A DNA stretch of 59,185 bases from an uncultured Rhodospirillales bacterium (GCA_903928895.1 CAIYSR010000005.1:1-59185); one strand, 5' to 3'. Counted from the first letter of the stretch, positions 1-9,011 are shown. Numbers and translations: made by a program. The notes: a model not told the origin generated them from the sequence alone.

Positions 1-387
1 AACCTGGCTGGTTCCGGTCGAGGTCTGTCCGGCGTTCAGGGTTCCGCCCACGCTCACCGGGCTGTTGTTGCCCGGCACTGCCACATAGGTCGAGCTGTAG
101 TTGTAGTACTGGACGACGTTGTTGAGGTCCGAGCCCTGCTGGGCCAGGCCGCCGAGATTGCCGCCCAGGGTCGAGCCCGAGCCTCCCGATTTCGCCGCGC
201 GATTGCTCTGCGAGACACTCTGCCGGTAGCCCTCCCGGGTGATGCGGGTTCCGTCGTTCTGATTGCTGACCGAAAATCCGAGGGGCCGTTGCTCCCCGTA
301 GCCCTGCGCCTGCGCGCCGAAGGATAAACATGATACCATTCCAACGATTGCGAACGCCGGAAGAAAATTGCGGACACGAACGTTCAT
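1..387 (-). CDS. Secreted low-complexity protein, 3' end outside window
   Basis: The first 129 codons are visible and the gene continues past the left edge. The N-terminus has a basic start (MNVRVRNF), a hydrophobic core and a probable signal-peptidase site after FGAQA around residue 27. The mature part is rich in Gln, Asn, Ser, Gly and Thr, with runs such as SVSQSNRAAKSGGSGS and NNVVQYYNYSS. The ATG overlaps the TGA of the upstream OmpA-like gene by four bases (ATGA), which implies translational coupling and a shared function at the cell surface. I do not recognise the family. Composition would suit an adhesin, matrix or amyloid-like protein, but that is inference. Confidence 0.7.
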   Translation of the reverse strand, partial: MNVRVRNFLPAFAIVGMVSCLSFGAQAQGYGEQRPLGFSVSNQNDGTRITREGYRQSVSQSNRAAKSGGSGSTLGGNLGGLAQQGSDLNNVVQYYNYSSTYVAVPGNNSPVSVGGTLNAGQTSTGTSQV

Positions 388-1238
388 TGGGCGCTCCAGC
401 GAGCAAGGCCCGCGGCGTCCATGACGATCACCCGCACACGGCGGTTCTCGTCCGCGACGGGGCGGGCGGGTTCGGCCAGCCGGTGTTTGCCGAATGCCGC
501 CATCATCACGCGACCGGCCGGGATACCGCGCGACTTGACGAAATAGTCCCGCACCGCTTCGACGCGACGCAGCGAGAGCCTGTCGTTGTAGTCGTCGGTG
601 CCAAGCCCGTCGGTATGCCCTTCGAGCGCGACCCGGAGCCGCTGGTCGGCAATCAGCCGGGCGGCGGCCTGATCGAGCTTGGCGATGTCCACGGGCCGCA
701 GCACCGCGGCATCGAAGTCGAAATGCACCAGGGTTTCGGGCCAGCGCCGCTGCGCCGGCGTTTCCTTTGGCATCACCAGCGCGGTGACGCGGAAGGTGCC
801 GCCACCGGGAAAGAGGCGGACCGCAAAGGAATCGCGGCCCACGAAGCCGTCGCGCGGGCGATATTCGACAAAGGTGTCGTCGATCGTACGGGTGAACCGT
901 ACCTCACCGGCCGCGGGTGCCTCGATCGGCTGCTGTTCGTAATAGGCTCGACGTACCTTGGCTTCCGGATCGCCGATCCACCGGTAGAGGTGGAAGCTGC
1001 ACCAGCCGCCATCGTTGACCACCATCAGGTCCGTCGTGCGGCCGACGGCTGGGCTGTAGGACTTGTCGGGCCAATCGGCGACACAGTATTCGGCAGCGCG
1101 ATCGTCGTTCTCGCGCCCCGGAACCTCTTGCTCTATCGAGTAATAGGTCGGCGCACATGCGGTCATGACACTTAGTATCGAGGCCGCGATGCAGATTTTA
1201 CCGTTGAACACGGCGCTATTATCCCTGTTTGACATCAC
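384..1238 (-). CDS. OmpA-family peptidoglycan-binding lipoprotein
   Basis: A 284-residue protein predicted to be a lipoprotein: the N-terminal hydrophobic stretch ends in VMTAC (about residue 28), a plausible lipobox. Residues about 70-165 form a beta-rich region of unknown type (FVEYRPRDGFVGRDSF resembles bacterial Ig-like cadherin modules). Residues about 175-280 are an OmpA C-terminal domain, with VHFDFDAAVLR, LEGHTDGLGTDDYN and ENRRVRVIV, which binds diaminopimelate in the cell wall. It is followed by the secreted protein with a four-base overlap and preceded, 200 bases away, by a sensor kinase on the same strand. Start is the first of two adjacent ATG codons; the second is equally possible. 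Confidence 0.85.
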   Translation of the reverse strand: MMSNRDNSAVFNGKICIAASILSVMTACAPTYYSIEQEVPGRENDDRAAEYCVADWPDKSYSPAVGRTTDLMVVNDGGWCSFHLYRWIGDPEAKVRRAYYEQQPIEAPAAGEVRFTRTIDDTFVEYRPRDGFVGRDSFAVRLFPGGGTFRVTALVMPKETPAQRRWPETLVHFDFDAAVLRPVDIAKLDQAAARLIADQRLRVALEGHTDGLGTDDYNDRLSLRRVEAVRDYFVKSRGIPAGRVMMAAFGKHRLAEPARPVADENRRVRVIVMDAAGLARWSAQ

Positions 1239-1438
1239 AACTACGGTCCACTTTGGGCGGTCCGTATTTCTTACGATCTAATTCTCCTCGACCAAGGAAG
1301 CCAGATCAACAATTGTTATGATAATAATTCATAAACCGGATATTCGTCGTTTATTAAAATATGTCGCGAAGCTTCACCGCTCGGGTCGGGGGCTCTCGCC
1401 GTGATACGTTCAATCAGTTGCCCGGCAGCGTTCTGGCC
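1239..1438. other. AT-rich intergenic region upstream of the OmpA-like gene
   Basis: Two hundred bases between the histidine kinase stop and the OmpA-like start, both on the minus strand. Bases about 1311-1350 are strikingly AT-rich compared with the surroundings and include an imperfect palindrome, AATTGTTA-tga-TAATAATT, near 1311-1329. This is where the promoter of the OmpA/secreted-protein pair should lie. No -10/-35 pair was assigned with confidence. Confidence 0.35.
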
Positions 1439-3931
1439 TCAGGCCGCGCGCGCCGATGGAAGCTCGACGACAAAGGCGGCGCCGCCATCGCAATTGCGGG
1501 CACTGATCCGCCCGCCCATACTCGTGACAATGCGCTGGCTGATCGACAAGCCGAGGCCGGTTCCCTGTCCCTGCGACTTGGTGGTGACGAAGGGTTCAAA
1601 TATCCGTGCCATCAGCGGCGCGGGAATCCCACCAGCCTTGTCTGACACGGTCAGCAAGACCCGCCCCTCCCGCTCGACCGCCGAAATCTCGATCAAGCGG
1701 CGCTGGCGGTCGACGGCATTGCCCACATATGCGTCGATCGCATTGCCTATGAGGTTCATCAGCACCTGTTCGAAGGAAGCCGCGCGGCCAAGGGCCAGCG
1801 AGGTCGCTTCCGGCAGGGTCGTGACCACCCGCGTGCCGGTCTGCCGCAGCCGCCCCTCCATGATGGTCAGCGACGCCTGGACCGCCGCCGTGAGCACGAA
1901 AGGCACGAGTTCGCCCGCTCCGTCGCGACTGAAATCGCGGATATGTCGGATCGTCGCCGTGGCACGCTCGATCAGCCGGCCAATCGTCTCCAGCCGCCGC
2001 GCAATCGTTGGATTCTGCCGCAACGACGGCGGTAGATCCATCGCGAGGGTCTCGACATGCAGGCCGGCGGCGCCGAGCGGCAGATTGAGCTCATGGGCGA
2101 TGGATGCTGCCATCTCACCGAGAAACGCCAGTTTTCCGGCCTGCTCGAGCTGAGCGCGGACCACGCGCTCCTCGCTGATCTCGGTACAGAGCATCATCAT
2201 CACATGATCGTCGGCCGGCGCGCGCTCGACAACCGTGAGTTGCGTGCGGAGATAGATCTCGCGCCCGTCGGCGCGCATTGCCGAGCCTTCGGTTGTGGCC
2301 CGTTTTCCTTCGATTGCCTGGCGCAGCAATGCTTCCTGCCGGGCCGCCGCACCATGTCCCGCGAACAGGCCGCCCATCTCGATGCCGCGGATGTCCCCGG
2401 GGAGATACCCGGTTATCCGGGCCAACCCGGTCGAGAAAAAACGATATTCCACATCGAGCCGTCCATCGGCACCCTCGCGCACGACCATCTCCTGGGCCCA
2501 GCCCGGATAGTCGCGCATGAAGGCCTCGAGCAGTTGGCGGTTTTCGTCCAGAAGCTGCTCACTCGCGCGCCGCTGCGTCACATCGTGATAGCAGATGAGC
2601 AGCCGCGCCAGCCCCGGCCGCGCCGGATCATCGGCGATTCTCCGCGAGGTCACCTCCATCCACAGGTAACGGCCGTCCCGATGGCGGATACGAAATTCCT
2701 CCGACGTGTTGCAGCCTCCGTCCATGGCGACGTCGAAGCGCTGCCGGCGCCGCGCGACATCGTCAGGATGCGGCTGCAAAAGCGTGTTGTCGGCGATCAA
2801 TTCCGCCGGCGTGTAGCCGAGCAGGGCCATCGCGGCCGGCGAGGCATAGGTGTAGTGCAGCACCCGATCGGCGCCGACATCGGAAATAACCACCAGGTCA
2901 TGTAAATTGTCCTCCATCTCGTCGAGCCGGGTCAGACTTCGCTCGATTGCCAGGCGCTGCGCGCCGGCAATTTGTGCACGCTGCTCCAGGCGGACCAACA
3001 ACAACGCCAGCCCCCCGAGCGCCAGTGCCGCGATCTGCGCCATGACGGACCAGCGCAGATAAGATACGCCCTGCGCATCGACCTCGCGGACGATGTCGTC
3101 GACATCGCGGGTCAGGGCCACCATCAGCCCCCATTTCCGGTCCGACCGCACGCCGAGGAGTTGCGGCCGTCCGTCTGGTGCCGCCATTGATATCGGGACG
3201 CTCGCCGCAGCGGCAGCGTGCAAAGTCGCCAACGCGATGGAAGCCGGCTCCGGTTCCGCCGAGGCGGCCAGTATGACCCCGTCGGCACGATAGATTGCGG
3301 CAGAGACCGGCCTTAAGCTCTCCCCGGTCCGGGCGATGAGCGACAATGCCGCCGGCTCGATCGACACCACCGCGACTGCGACCAGCCCACCGTCAGGCCG
3401 ATGGATAGGCTTCGCAAATTGCAACGACAGCAAGCTGGAGCGATGCCCGCGAACCGGCTGTCCTACGAACATGCCTGCCCCGTGGTCGACGATGGCCCTG
3501 AAATACTCGCGGTTTTTGTGATCCGGGTCGGGAGAGATCGCGTCATCACTGCTCCACACCGTGGTTCCATCGAGTCCGACGGCTGAGACGCGCACGATTC
3601 CGCTGCGCTCCGGAGCAAGATTCGCACGCACCTCGTGGAGCGCGATCGCGTAGGACTGGTCCGACCCAGGGGTCATCATGGCGACGGTGGCGACATTGGC
3701 GAGGCCGTGCAACGCATCGACCCGTTGCAGCAGTTCCTCCACACGTTCCGCAGCATGGCCGGCATCATGAATAAGAAGGTGGCGCGCTTGCTGAAGATGG
3801 GTCGTGTGGAGATAGCGGCGATGGATCTCCACGCCCACCGCTATGGCAAGGATAATCACCAGGGTCAGCCCTGCGACCAGAACCTGCAGTGATCTGAACC
3901 CGCGAGCCTCGCGGACGGACTCGGCGCTCAT
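1439..3931 (-). CDS. Membrane-bound PAS sensor histidine kinase
   Basis: About 830 residues. An N-terminal transmembrane segment (LVAGLTLVIILAIAVGVEI) precedes a roughly 260-residue extracytoplasmic sensor of Cache type, closed by a second transmembrane segment (MAQIAALALGGLALLLV). Two PAS domains follow; the first includes YASPAAMALLGYTPAELI and a PAC-like tail RDGRYLWMEVTSRRI. The kinase core has the H-box SIAHELNLPLGAAG, an N-box (LMNLIGNAIDAY) and G-boxes (VSDKAGGIP, GTGLGLSISQRI). It lies 230 bases downstream of a winged-helix response regulator on the same strand, the likely partner. I chose the ATG at 3931; an in-frame ATG at 3952 would add seven residues. Neither has a clear Shine-Dalgarno sequence. 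Confidence 0.88.
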   Translation of the reverse strand: MSAESVREARGFRSLQVLVAGLTLVIILAIAVGVEIHRRYLHTTHLQQARHLLIHDAGHAAERVEELLQRVDALHGLANVATVAMMTPGSDQSYAIALHEVRANLAPERSGIVRVSAVGLDGTTVWSSDDAISPDPDHKNREYFRAIVDHGAGMFVGQPVRGHRSSLLSLQFAKPIHRPDGGLVAVAVVSIEPAALSLIARTGESLRPVSAAIYRADGVILAASAEPEPASIALATLHAAAAASVPISMAAPDGRPQLLGVRSDRKWGLMVALTRDVDDIVREVDAQGVSYLRWSVMAQIAALALGGLALLLVRLEQRAQIAGAQRLAIERSLTRLDEMEDNLHDLVVISDVGADRVLHYTYASPAAMALLGYTPAELIADNTLLQPHPDDVARRRQRFDVAMDGGCNTSEEFRIRHRDGRYLWMEVTSRRIADDPARPGLARLLICYHDVTQRRASEQLLDENRQLLEAFMRDYPGWAQEMVVREGADGRLDVEYRFFSTGLARITGYLPGDIRGIEMGGLFAGHGAAARQEALLRQAIEGKRATTEGSAMRADGREIYLRTQLTVVERAPADDHVMMMLCTEISEERVVRAQLEQAGKLAFLGEMAASIAHELNLPLGAAGLHVETLAMDLPPSLRQNPTIARRLETIGRLIERATATIRHIRDFSRDGAGELVPFVLTAAVQASLTIMEGRLRQTGTRVVTTLPEATSLALGRAASFEQVLMNLIGNAIDAYVGNAVDRQRRLIEISAVEREGRVLLTVSDKAGGIPAPLMARIFEPFVTTKSQGQGTGLGLSISQRIVTSMGGRISARNCDGGAAFVVELPSARAA

Positions 3932-4233
3932 GTCACAACACCCAGCCGCCATCCGGTCGCGACGCGCGTCGCCGCCGGAACTGCAATGTGTTTGCCGTGG
4001 AATGCCGCAGCCATCTTGAACCCTAGAACCGCCAGCGGGTCGCGGTGTGGCGGACGACCACCGAAAATCCGGACCTTGTCAGTCAACTCTACGCCCAGCG
4101 CAGACGCGGCGTTATCAACAATTTCTACAAATTTATCGCGCTCGCCCAGCCCGCGCCGAAGGTCAGGCGATATCGTTCGCTGTCCGCCGAGCCTCGGCAC
4201 CAACGTCGGATTGGTCGAACCCGTAGAAGACAT
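3928..4233 (-). CDS. Possible small ORF between response regulator and kinase
   Basis: A 101-codon open frame fills the otherwise empty 230 bases between the response regulator and the kinase. Its TGA overlaps the proposed kinase ATG (ATGA), the junction style used throughout the window. Against it, its only ATG lies about 70 bases inside the response regulator gene and has no obvious ribosome-binding site. The segment after residue 30 (DKFVEIVDNAASALGVELT) has protein-like composition, but I recognise no family. It may be a decayed gene fragment or a non-coding spacer. Confidence 0.22.
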   Translation of the reverse strand: MSSTGSTNPTLVPRLGGQRTISPDLRRGLGERDKFVEIVDNAASALGVELTDKVRIFGGRPPHRDPLAVLGFKMAAAFHGKHIAVPAATRVATGWRLGVVT

Positions 4234-4936
4234 AACCTTGGCCCCGCACGTTCTCGAGCTTGAGCACTCCGCCGACCTCGCGGACCCGCCGGCGCACCCG
4301 GCTCAACAAATTGTCCAGCCCACGGCTGTCGGGCTTAGGGATGCCGCGGAACAAAACCTGATTGAGTTCGTCCCGCGTCACCATCCCGCCACGATTTTCC
4401 AGCAGGAACCACAGCGCATCGCGCTCGGCCCCGGTCAGCACCACCGACACCCCGTCGGGACTGCGTATCTCGCGGTTCTGGAACGACATCCACCATCCAT
4501 CCACGCTCAGCGGCGGATGGGCTTGCAGTTCACGCACCGCCTCGGGCTCGCCGGCCGACACCTGTAGCGCCGGCGGGCGCATCGCCGCGCGCAGACGTGC
4601 CAGCAGTTCCCGTGGCGAGATGCTCTTGAGAATGAAGTCGTTGGCGCCAGTCTCAAGCGAGAGGATCCGGTCGACCACATCAGTATTGCTGGTCAGCATC
4701 AAAATCGGCCCCTTATAGGCCGCCCGCACTTCCGGCAATTGAGGAACAAGGTCGAGTCCATCGACGAACTGGTCGAGGATCAGTGCTTGCGGAAGACTGC
4801 GCTCGAGCCCAACCATGGCGGCCGCGAGCGTGGTGACGACAGTAACCTGGATCCCGTGATGACCCAGATAGTCGACCACGCCGCTGGCGTAGTCGGGCTC
4901 GTCTTCAACCATAAGGACTCGGCGCGTCTTGTTCAT
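4163..4936 (-). CDS. OmpR/PhoB-type response regulator
   Basis: A 257-residue two-component regulator. The receiver domain (residues about 5-120) shows the acidic pair in LMVEDEP, the phospho-acceptor Asp in LILDQFVDG, the switch Thr in LMLTSNT and the conserved Lys in ILKSISP. The C-terminal winged helix (about 150-245) includes LTGAERDALWFLLENRGG, LDNLLSRVRRRV and VRGQGYVFYG. An in-frame start further upstream at 5077 is possible, but the ATG at 4936 has a good Shine-Dalgarno sequence (GGGAGA eight bases upstream) and starts directly before the receiver fold. It probably pairs with the PAS histidine kinase downstream; the OmpA-like and secreted genes are candidate targets. Confidence 0.88.
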   Translation of the reverse strand: MNKTRRVLMVEDEPDYASGVVDYLGHHGIQVTVVTTLAAAMVGLERSLPQALILDQFVDGLDLVPQLPEVRAAYKGPILMLTSNTDVVDRILSLETGANDFILKSISPRELLARLRAAMRPPALQVSAGEPEAVRELQAHPPLSVDGWWMSFQNREIRSPDGVSVVLTGAERDALWFLLENRGGMVTRDELNQVLFRGIPKPDSRGLDNLLSRVRRRVREVGGVLKLENVRGQGYVFYGFDQSDVGAEARRTANDIA

Positions 4937-5328
4937 CTTGGTCTCCCGCCAAGCCATATGGCTCAGGCCGATTAAGCCGGTAATCACGGTTTGTTTATCA
5001 TACCCGGCATCACGGCTGCAAACTTCGAGAGCGTCTGCAGCCGGAACCTTAGGACGCCAAAAATTCAGTTTACCCATTGATTTAATTATATCTATTCCTT
5101 TCCCTGCACCTTTCCCTGCACTGCGCCTTGATGCAGATCAAGCCAACGGCAAATATCGTCGGCATTGCGTTGCCATGCGCGGGAAGCCCGGGCGTGCGAG
5201 AAATTGCTTATTTTTACAAAAACCGACCGCGGATGTGAATCTGTGTGGCGGTTTTTACGATTTTTATGGTCGGCCCCCGGCGGTGCGAGACCTAAGATCG
5301 CCAGCGGATTCGCCGCGAGGTCCGTGTC
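4937..5328. other. Intergenic region between divergent response regulator and metalloprotease
   Basis: About 390 bases separating two divergently transcribed genes, so promoters of both should be here. It includes a 12-base tandem direct repeat at 5097-5120 and an AT-rich block at about 5080-5096. No RNA gene or recognisable ORF was seen. Confidence 0.4.
5097..5120. repeat. Tandem 12-bp direct repeat, possible regulator site
   Basis: CCTTTCCCTGCA occurs twice, head to tail and without mismatch. It sits about 160 bases upstream of the response regulator start and about 210 upstream of the metalloprotease start. Direct repeats about one helical turn apart are the usual binding pattern of OmpR-type regulators such as the neighbouring one, so an autoregulatory site is possible; this is inference. 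Confidence 0.35.
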
Positions 5329-7173
5329 ATGATGAACCCACTCAGAGTCTTTAAGCTTCCGGGGTTGGTTTTGCCCTTCCCGCAGTTTGACTGGCTGCCT
5401 GAACAACAGCCGTTGGCGCCGCTCGACGCGATGCCGCTGCCGGATCTCATCCTTTACGATGGCGATCAAGGGGGCGCCGCCAAGGCCGGGCCGCAAGCGA
5501 GCGCGCCGTCCGGCCCCGCCGCAGGCAGCGTCACCGTGTCCTCGGCTTCCCATTTTCTCATCAACATCAGCTGGGACAGCAGCGTCCAGTCCGCGCCGGC
5601 CGGATTCAAGCCTGCCATCCTCGCCGCGGCGAGCTATCTCGAAAGCCTGTTCACCGATGCGGTGACCCTCAACGTCGCGGTCGGCTACGGCGAGGTGCAC
5701 GGTACATCGCTCGGCTCCTCGACCCTTGGCGCCAATCAGAGCTTCCTGAGCCAGACCAGCTACGCCAGCCTGCGCAATGCGCTCGCCGCCGATGCGACCT
5801 CGGCTGACGACAGCGCCGCCCTCGCTTCGCTTCCGCTCACCAGCCCGGTCGGCGGCACACTCTGGACCACCAGTTCCGAGGCCAAGGCCCTCGGCCTCAA
5901 GCCGGCCAACGGGACCGGCCTTGACGGCTATATCGGGTTCTCCTCGGCGTTGCCCTTCACCTACAACAACACCTCCGGCGTCGCCGCCGGCACCTACGAT
6001 TTCAACGGCGTCGCCCTGCACGAATTCACCGAGGTCATGGGCCGCATCGTGCTCGACGGCACCGGCCTCGGCGGGAGCGGATCGAACTACGTGCTGGCCG
6101 ATCTCTTTCACTATTCCTCACCCGGCGCCCGCGACCTTTCAGCTTCCACCGCCGGCTACTTCTCGATCAATGGCGGCATCACCAATCTTGGCAGCTTTAA
6201 TACTCTCGCGAGCGGCGACCCCGGCGACTGGTCGAGTGCCGTGCCGCGCGATTCATTCGACGCCTTCTCCTCCTCCGGCGTGGTCAACCAAGTCTCGGCC
6301 AACGACCTGCGGGTGATGGACGCCATCGGCTGGAACCTCGCCGCCGGCGGAGGCAACGGCAGCAGCGGCTCACCCGCCCCCACTGGCGCCGGGTTCACTG
6401 CGCTCACCGCAGGGCTTGCCTCGGGCCAATCTGCCACCGGTCTGGCGGCCGGGCTCGCACTCGCATCGGTGACGCAGCGGGGCGGTCCGATCGCCGACAG
6501 CTACAGTTTCGCGCTCGGAGGAGCCGACGCCTCGCGCTTTGCCCTCACGAGCAAGAGTGGTGGCACATCGTTGTCTGTGGGCGCCGCGCCGCTTGCTGGC
6601 ACCGCAGGCGGTCAGCTCTACGCCATCACTGTCTCAACCACGGATAGCACGACCGCCGCCCATGCGCCGCTCAGTCCGCTTGCGATCATCGTCGGCAACA
6701 CCGGGCCCGACACCGTCAACGTCGCGGCGTTGACGTCCGGCCTCGGCGCCGCCGCACCCGCCTTCGTCTTCGCGCTCGCCGGCGCCGACCACATCAACGG
6801 CGCCGGCGTGACCGGCCACCTATGGCTTGACGGCGGCGCCGGCGCCGACGTGATGACCGGCGGCGCGGGTGGCACCACCTACGTCTATGCCGCCCCATCC
6901 GACTCGACCGCCACGGCGATGGATGTGATCACCAACTTTCACACGTCCACTGATCTGCTCGACTTCACCGGACTCGGCCAGCATCTCACCGTCGCCGGCC
7001 CTTTGCTCTACGGCTACATCGCTGGCGCCTCCATCGGCTGGCAGGTCAGCGGGGGCAACACCTTCGTCTATATCAACACATCCGGGGCCGCGGCGAGCTT
7101 GGGCGGCGCCAGCATGAAGATCGAACTCGAAGGCAATGTCGGCCTCTCCGCGGCCGCAATTTCCCATCTTTAG
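5329..7173 (+). CDS. Putative secreted metalloprotease with RTX-like C-terminus
   Basis: A 614-residue protein without a classical signal peptide. Residues about 70-345 resemble the NF038122-type metalloprotease family of proteobacteria. The zinc-site signature here is HEFTEVMGR (His231, Glu232), so the second His of the usual HExxH is Glu. Residues about 495-525 contain a glycine-aspartate repeat (GGAGADVMTGGAGG) and the C-terminus carries the DVITNFHTSTDLLDF pattern typical of RTX-type proteins exported by type I secretion. Residues about 345-470 are Ala/Ser/Gly-rich and cadherin-like. No type I secretion genes lie in the window. Two adjacent ATGs could start it; GAGG lies upstream. Confidence 0.7.
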   Translation: MMNPLRVFKLPGLVLPFPQFDWLPEQQPLAPLDAMPLPDLILYDGDQGGAAKAGPQASAPSGPAAGSVTVSSASHFLINISWDSSVQSAPAGFKPAILAAASYLESLFTDAVTLNVAVGYGEVHGTSLGSSTLGANQSFLSQTSYASLRNALAADATSADDSAALASLPLTSPVGGTLWTTSSEAKALGLKPANGTGLDGYIGFSSALPFTYNNTSGVAAGTYDFNGVALHEFTEVMGRIVLDGTGLGGSGSNYVLADLFHYSSPGARDLSASTAGYFSINGGITNLGSFNTLASGDPGDWSSAVPRDSFDAFSSSGVVNQVSANDLRVMDAIGWNLAAGGGNGSSGSPAPTGAGFTALTAGLASGQSATGLAAGLALASVTQRGGPIADSYSFALGGADASRFALTSKSGGTSLSVGAAPLAGTAGGQLYAITVSTTDSTTAAHAPLSPLAIIVGNTGPDTVNVAALTSGLGAAAPAFVFALAGADHINGAGVTGHLWLDGGAGADVMTGGAGGTTYVYAAPSDSTATAMDVITNFHTSTDLLDFTGLGQHLTVAGPLLYGYIAGASIGWQVSGGNTFVYINTSGAAASLGGASMKIELEGNVGLSAAAISHL

Positions 7174-7523
7174 CGGGAGCGGCTCAAAGCGGGTCGGCGT
7201 GATCCGCGTCGAGAAATAACGCCCCCGTCGTTCACGGGATGCATGGACCGACGTCACGCGGCCATTTTCCGTTTCCGGGCGGTGGTCCCGCCGCTTGCGC
7301 CGATGTTCAGGTGTTTATGAGTGCAAGAGCAGTGCGCGGCGAACGCTGCGCCGCCTCGATGGTTGCAACGATGCGCAGTTCGCCTTCATTCCTACGTTAT
7401 CGATGCATATTATGAATAATACGTCGAGCGACCGCGAGGTCGAATTGACAAATTTCTTAGCCGCCGTCACCGTCGATCCAAGATGCCCGTTTTTCCTGGG
7501 GCACCGTTCGCTGGGAGGTCAGT
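7174..7523. other. Intergenic region upstream of the acyl-CoA ligase operon
   Basis: About 350 bases. The second half is less GC-rich (around 7380-7460) and holds a TTGACA at 7445-7450 that could be a -35 element, but no convincing -10 hexamer follows at the usual spacing. A strong ribosome-binding site (GGGAGG) immediately precedes the next gene. I see no gene here. Confidence 0.3.
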
Positions 7524-9011
7524 ATGCCGGGAGTGCCGGTGTCATTTGGTCGTAGGCTCGCCGATCTGACGCGACTGCATCCTGATGCGATCGCTATAAC
7601 CCTCGCCTGCCAAGATGGGACCGAAGACCGGCTTGCCTGGGTGGAGCTAGACCGATGGGTCAACCGGCTGGCGCGACTGATGGCCTCGCGCGGCGTCGGG
7701 CCGGCAACCATGGTCTGCGTCGGCCTCTACAACAGCCTCGAACACTACGCCGCCACCATCGCCGCCTGGCGCCTCGGCGCATGCACCCTGCCCCTGAGCC
7801 CGCGGATGCCGGACGTCGAGTTCCGCGGCATCACCGGCCTGGTGGAAAACCGCCTGGTCATCGCCGACCGCGTCGATGCCGATCTCGCCAAGGCCGACAT
7901 CACCGCCCTGCGCCATGGCGGCCCGTGGGACGATGCCGACCTGCCCGACATCACCGCCCATCCCGGCAAGGCCATCGGCTCCGGCGGCTCGACCGGCCGC
8001 TCGAAGATCATCGTCGAACCCCGCCCCTGGGCGCGCGTGCCGGGCGAGGTGACGCTCGCCTTCGTGGCCGGATTGCGCAGCGGCCAGACACAGCTGGTGG
8101 CCGGTCCGCTCTACCACAACTCGCCCTTCTCCTGGAGCCATTACGGGCTTTTCGAGGAACAGCACCTCGTGGTGATGGAGCGGTTCGACGCTGCCCTGGC
8201 AGTGGACCTCATCGAGCGCCACCGCTGCCAGTTCATGTTCCTGGCGCCGACGATGATGCAGCGCATCGTCCGCCTGCACGACATCGAACAGCGCGATCTC
8301 TCCAGCATTGAATCGGTCTTCCAGACGGCGGCGCCCTGCCCGGTCTGGCTCAAGCGTCGCTGGATGGAGCTGACCGCCCCCGAAAAATTGGTCGAGGGCT
8401 TCGGCAGCAGCGAGGCCGCCGGCAGCTGCCGCATCCGCGGCGATGAATGGCTGGCCCATCCCGGCAGCGTCGGCCGCCCGCAGAACGCCGAACTTCGCAT
8501 CCTCGACGAGAATTTCGGGCAGGTGCCGACCGGCGAAGTCGGAGAAATATTCTTCCGGCCGGACAGCCACCCCGAACCGACCTATTATTACATCGGCTCG
8601 CCCCCGGCCCGCACGACGCCCGACGGCTTCGTCAGCGTCGGCGACATGGGCTATGTCGATGCCGAGGGCTACCTGTTCCTCTCCGACCGCCGGGTCGACC
8701 TCATCATTCGCGGCGGCGCCAACATCTACCCCGCCGAGGTCGAGGCGGCGCTGTCCGAATATCCCGACATCGCCGACGCCGTCGTGGTCGGCCTCCCCCA
8801 CGAGGAACTCGGCAAATCCGTCCACGCCATCGTCGAGCCGCGCTTCGGCGCCGAGATCGACGAAGCCGCCCTGCGTGCCTGGATGCGCGAGCGCCTCACC
8901 CCCTACAAACTGCCCGAAAGCTACGAATTCATGTCCCCCCTGCCGCGTGACCCGTCCGGGAAAATTCGGCGCTCCGCCCTCGCCCGCGAGCGCGCGGAGG
9001 CAGCACGATGA
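7524..9011 (+). CDS. Class I adenylate-forming enzyme (acyl-CoA synthetase/ligase)
   Basis: A 495-residue ANL-superfamily enzyme expected to activate a carboxylic acid as acyl-AMP and transfer it to CoA in the cytoplasm. The phosphate-binding loop is GSGGSTGRSK (from residue 152), the A5-type motif is GFGSSEAAGS (about 293), the hinge region is LSDRRVDLIIRGGANIYP (about 387-404), and the catalytic Lys is in PSGKIRR (about 479). The loop GSGGSTGRSK is close to the canonical SGTTGxPK pattern. GGGAGG lies seven bases upstream of the ATG. It is the first gene of a seven-gene run with overlapping ends; the following thiolase-like, DUF35 and dehydrogenase genes suggest breakdown of the activated acid. 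The substrate cannot be read from sequence. Confidence 0.88.
   Translation: MPGVPVSFGRRLADLTRLHPDAIAITLACQDGTEDRLAWVELDRWVNRLARLMASRGVGPATMVCVGLYNSLEHYAATIAAWRLGACTLPLSPRMPDVEFRGITGLVENRLVIADRVDADLAKADITALRHGGPWDDADLPDITAHPGKAIGSGGSTGRSKIIVEPRPWARVPGEVTLAFVAGLRSGQTQLVAGPLYHNSPFSWSHYGLFEEQHLVVMERFDAALAVDLIERHRCQFMFLAPTMMQRIVRLHDIEQRDLSSIESVFQTAAPCPVWLKRRWMELTAPEKLVEGFGSSEAAGSCRIRGDEWLAHPGSVGRPQNAELRILDENFGQVPTGEVGEIFFRPDSHPEPTYYYIGSPPARTTPDGFVSVGDMGYVDAEGYLFLSDRRVDLIIRGGANIYPAEVEAALSEYPDIADAVVVGLPHEELGKSVHAIVEPRFGAEIDEAALRAWMRERLTPYKLPESYEFMSPLPRDPSGKIRRSALARERAEAAR

Noticed and set aside
7445-7450. TTGACA as a promoter -35 element for the acyl-CoA ligase operon
   Set aside because: No acceptable -10 hexamer at 16-18 bases downstream, so it was not called as a feature.
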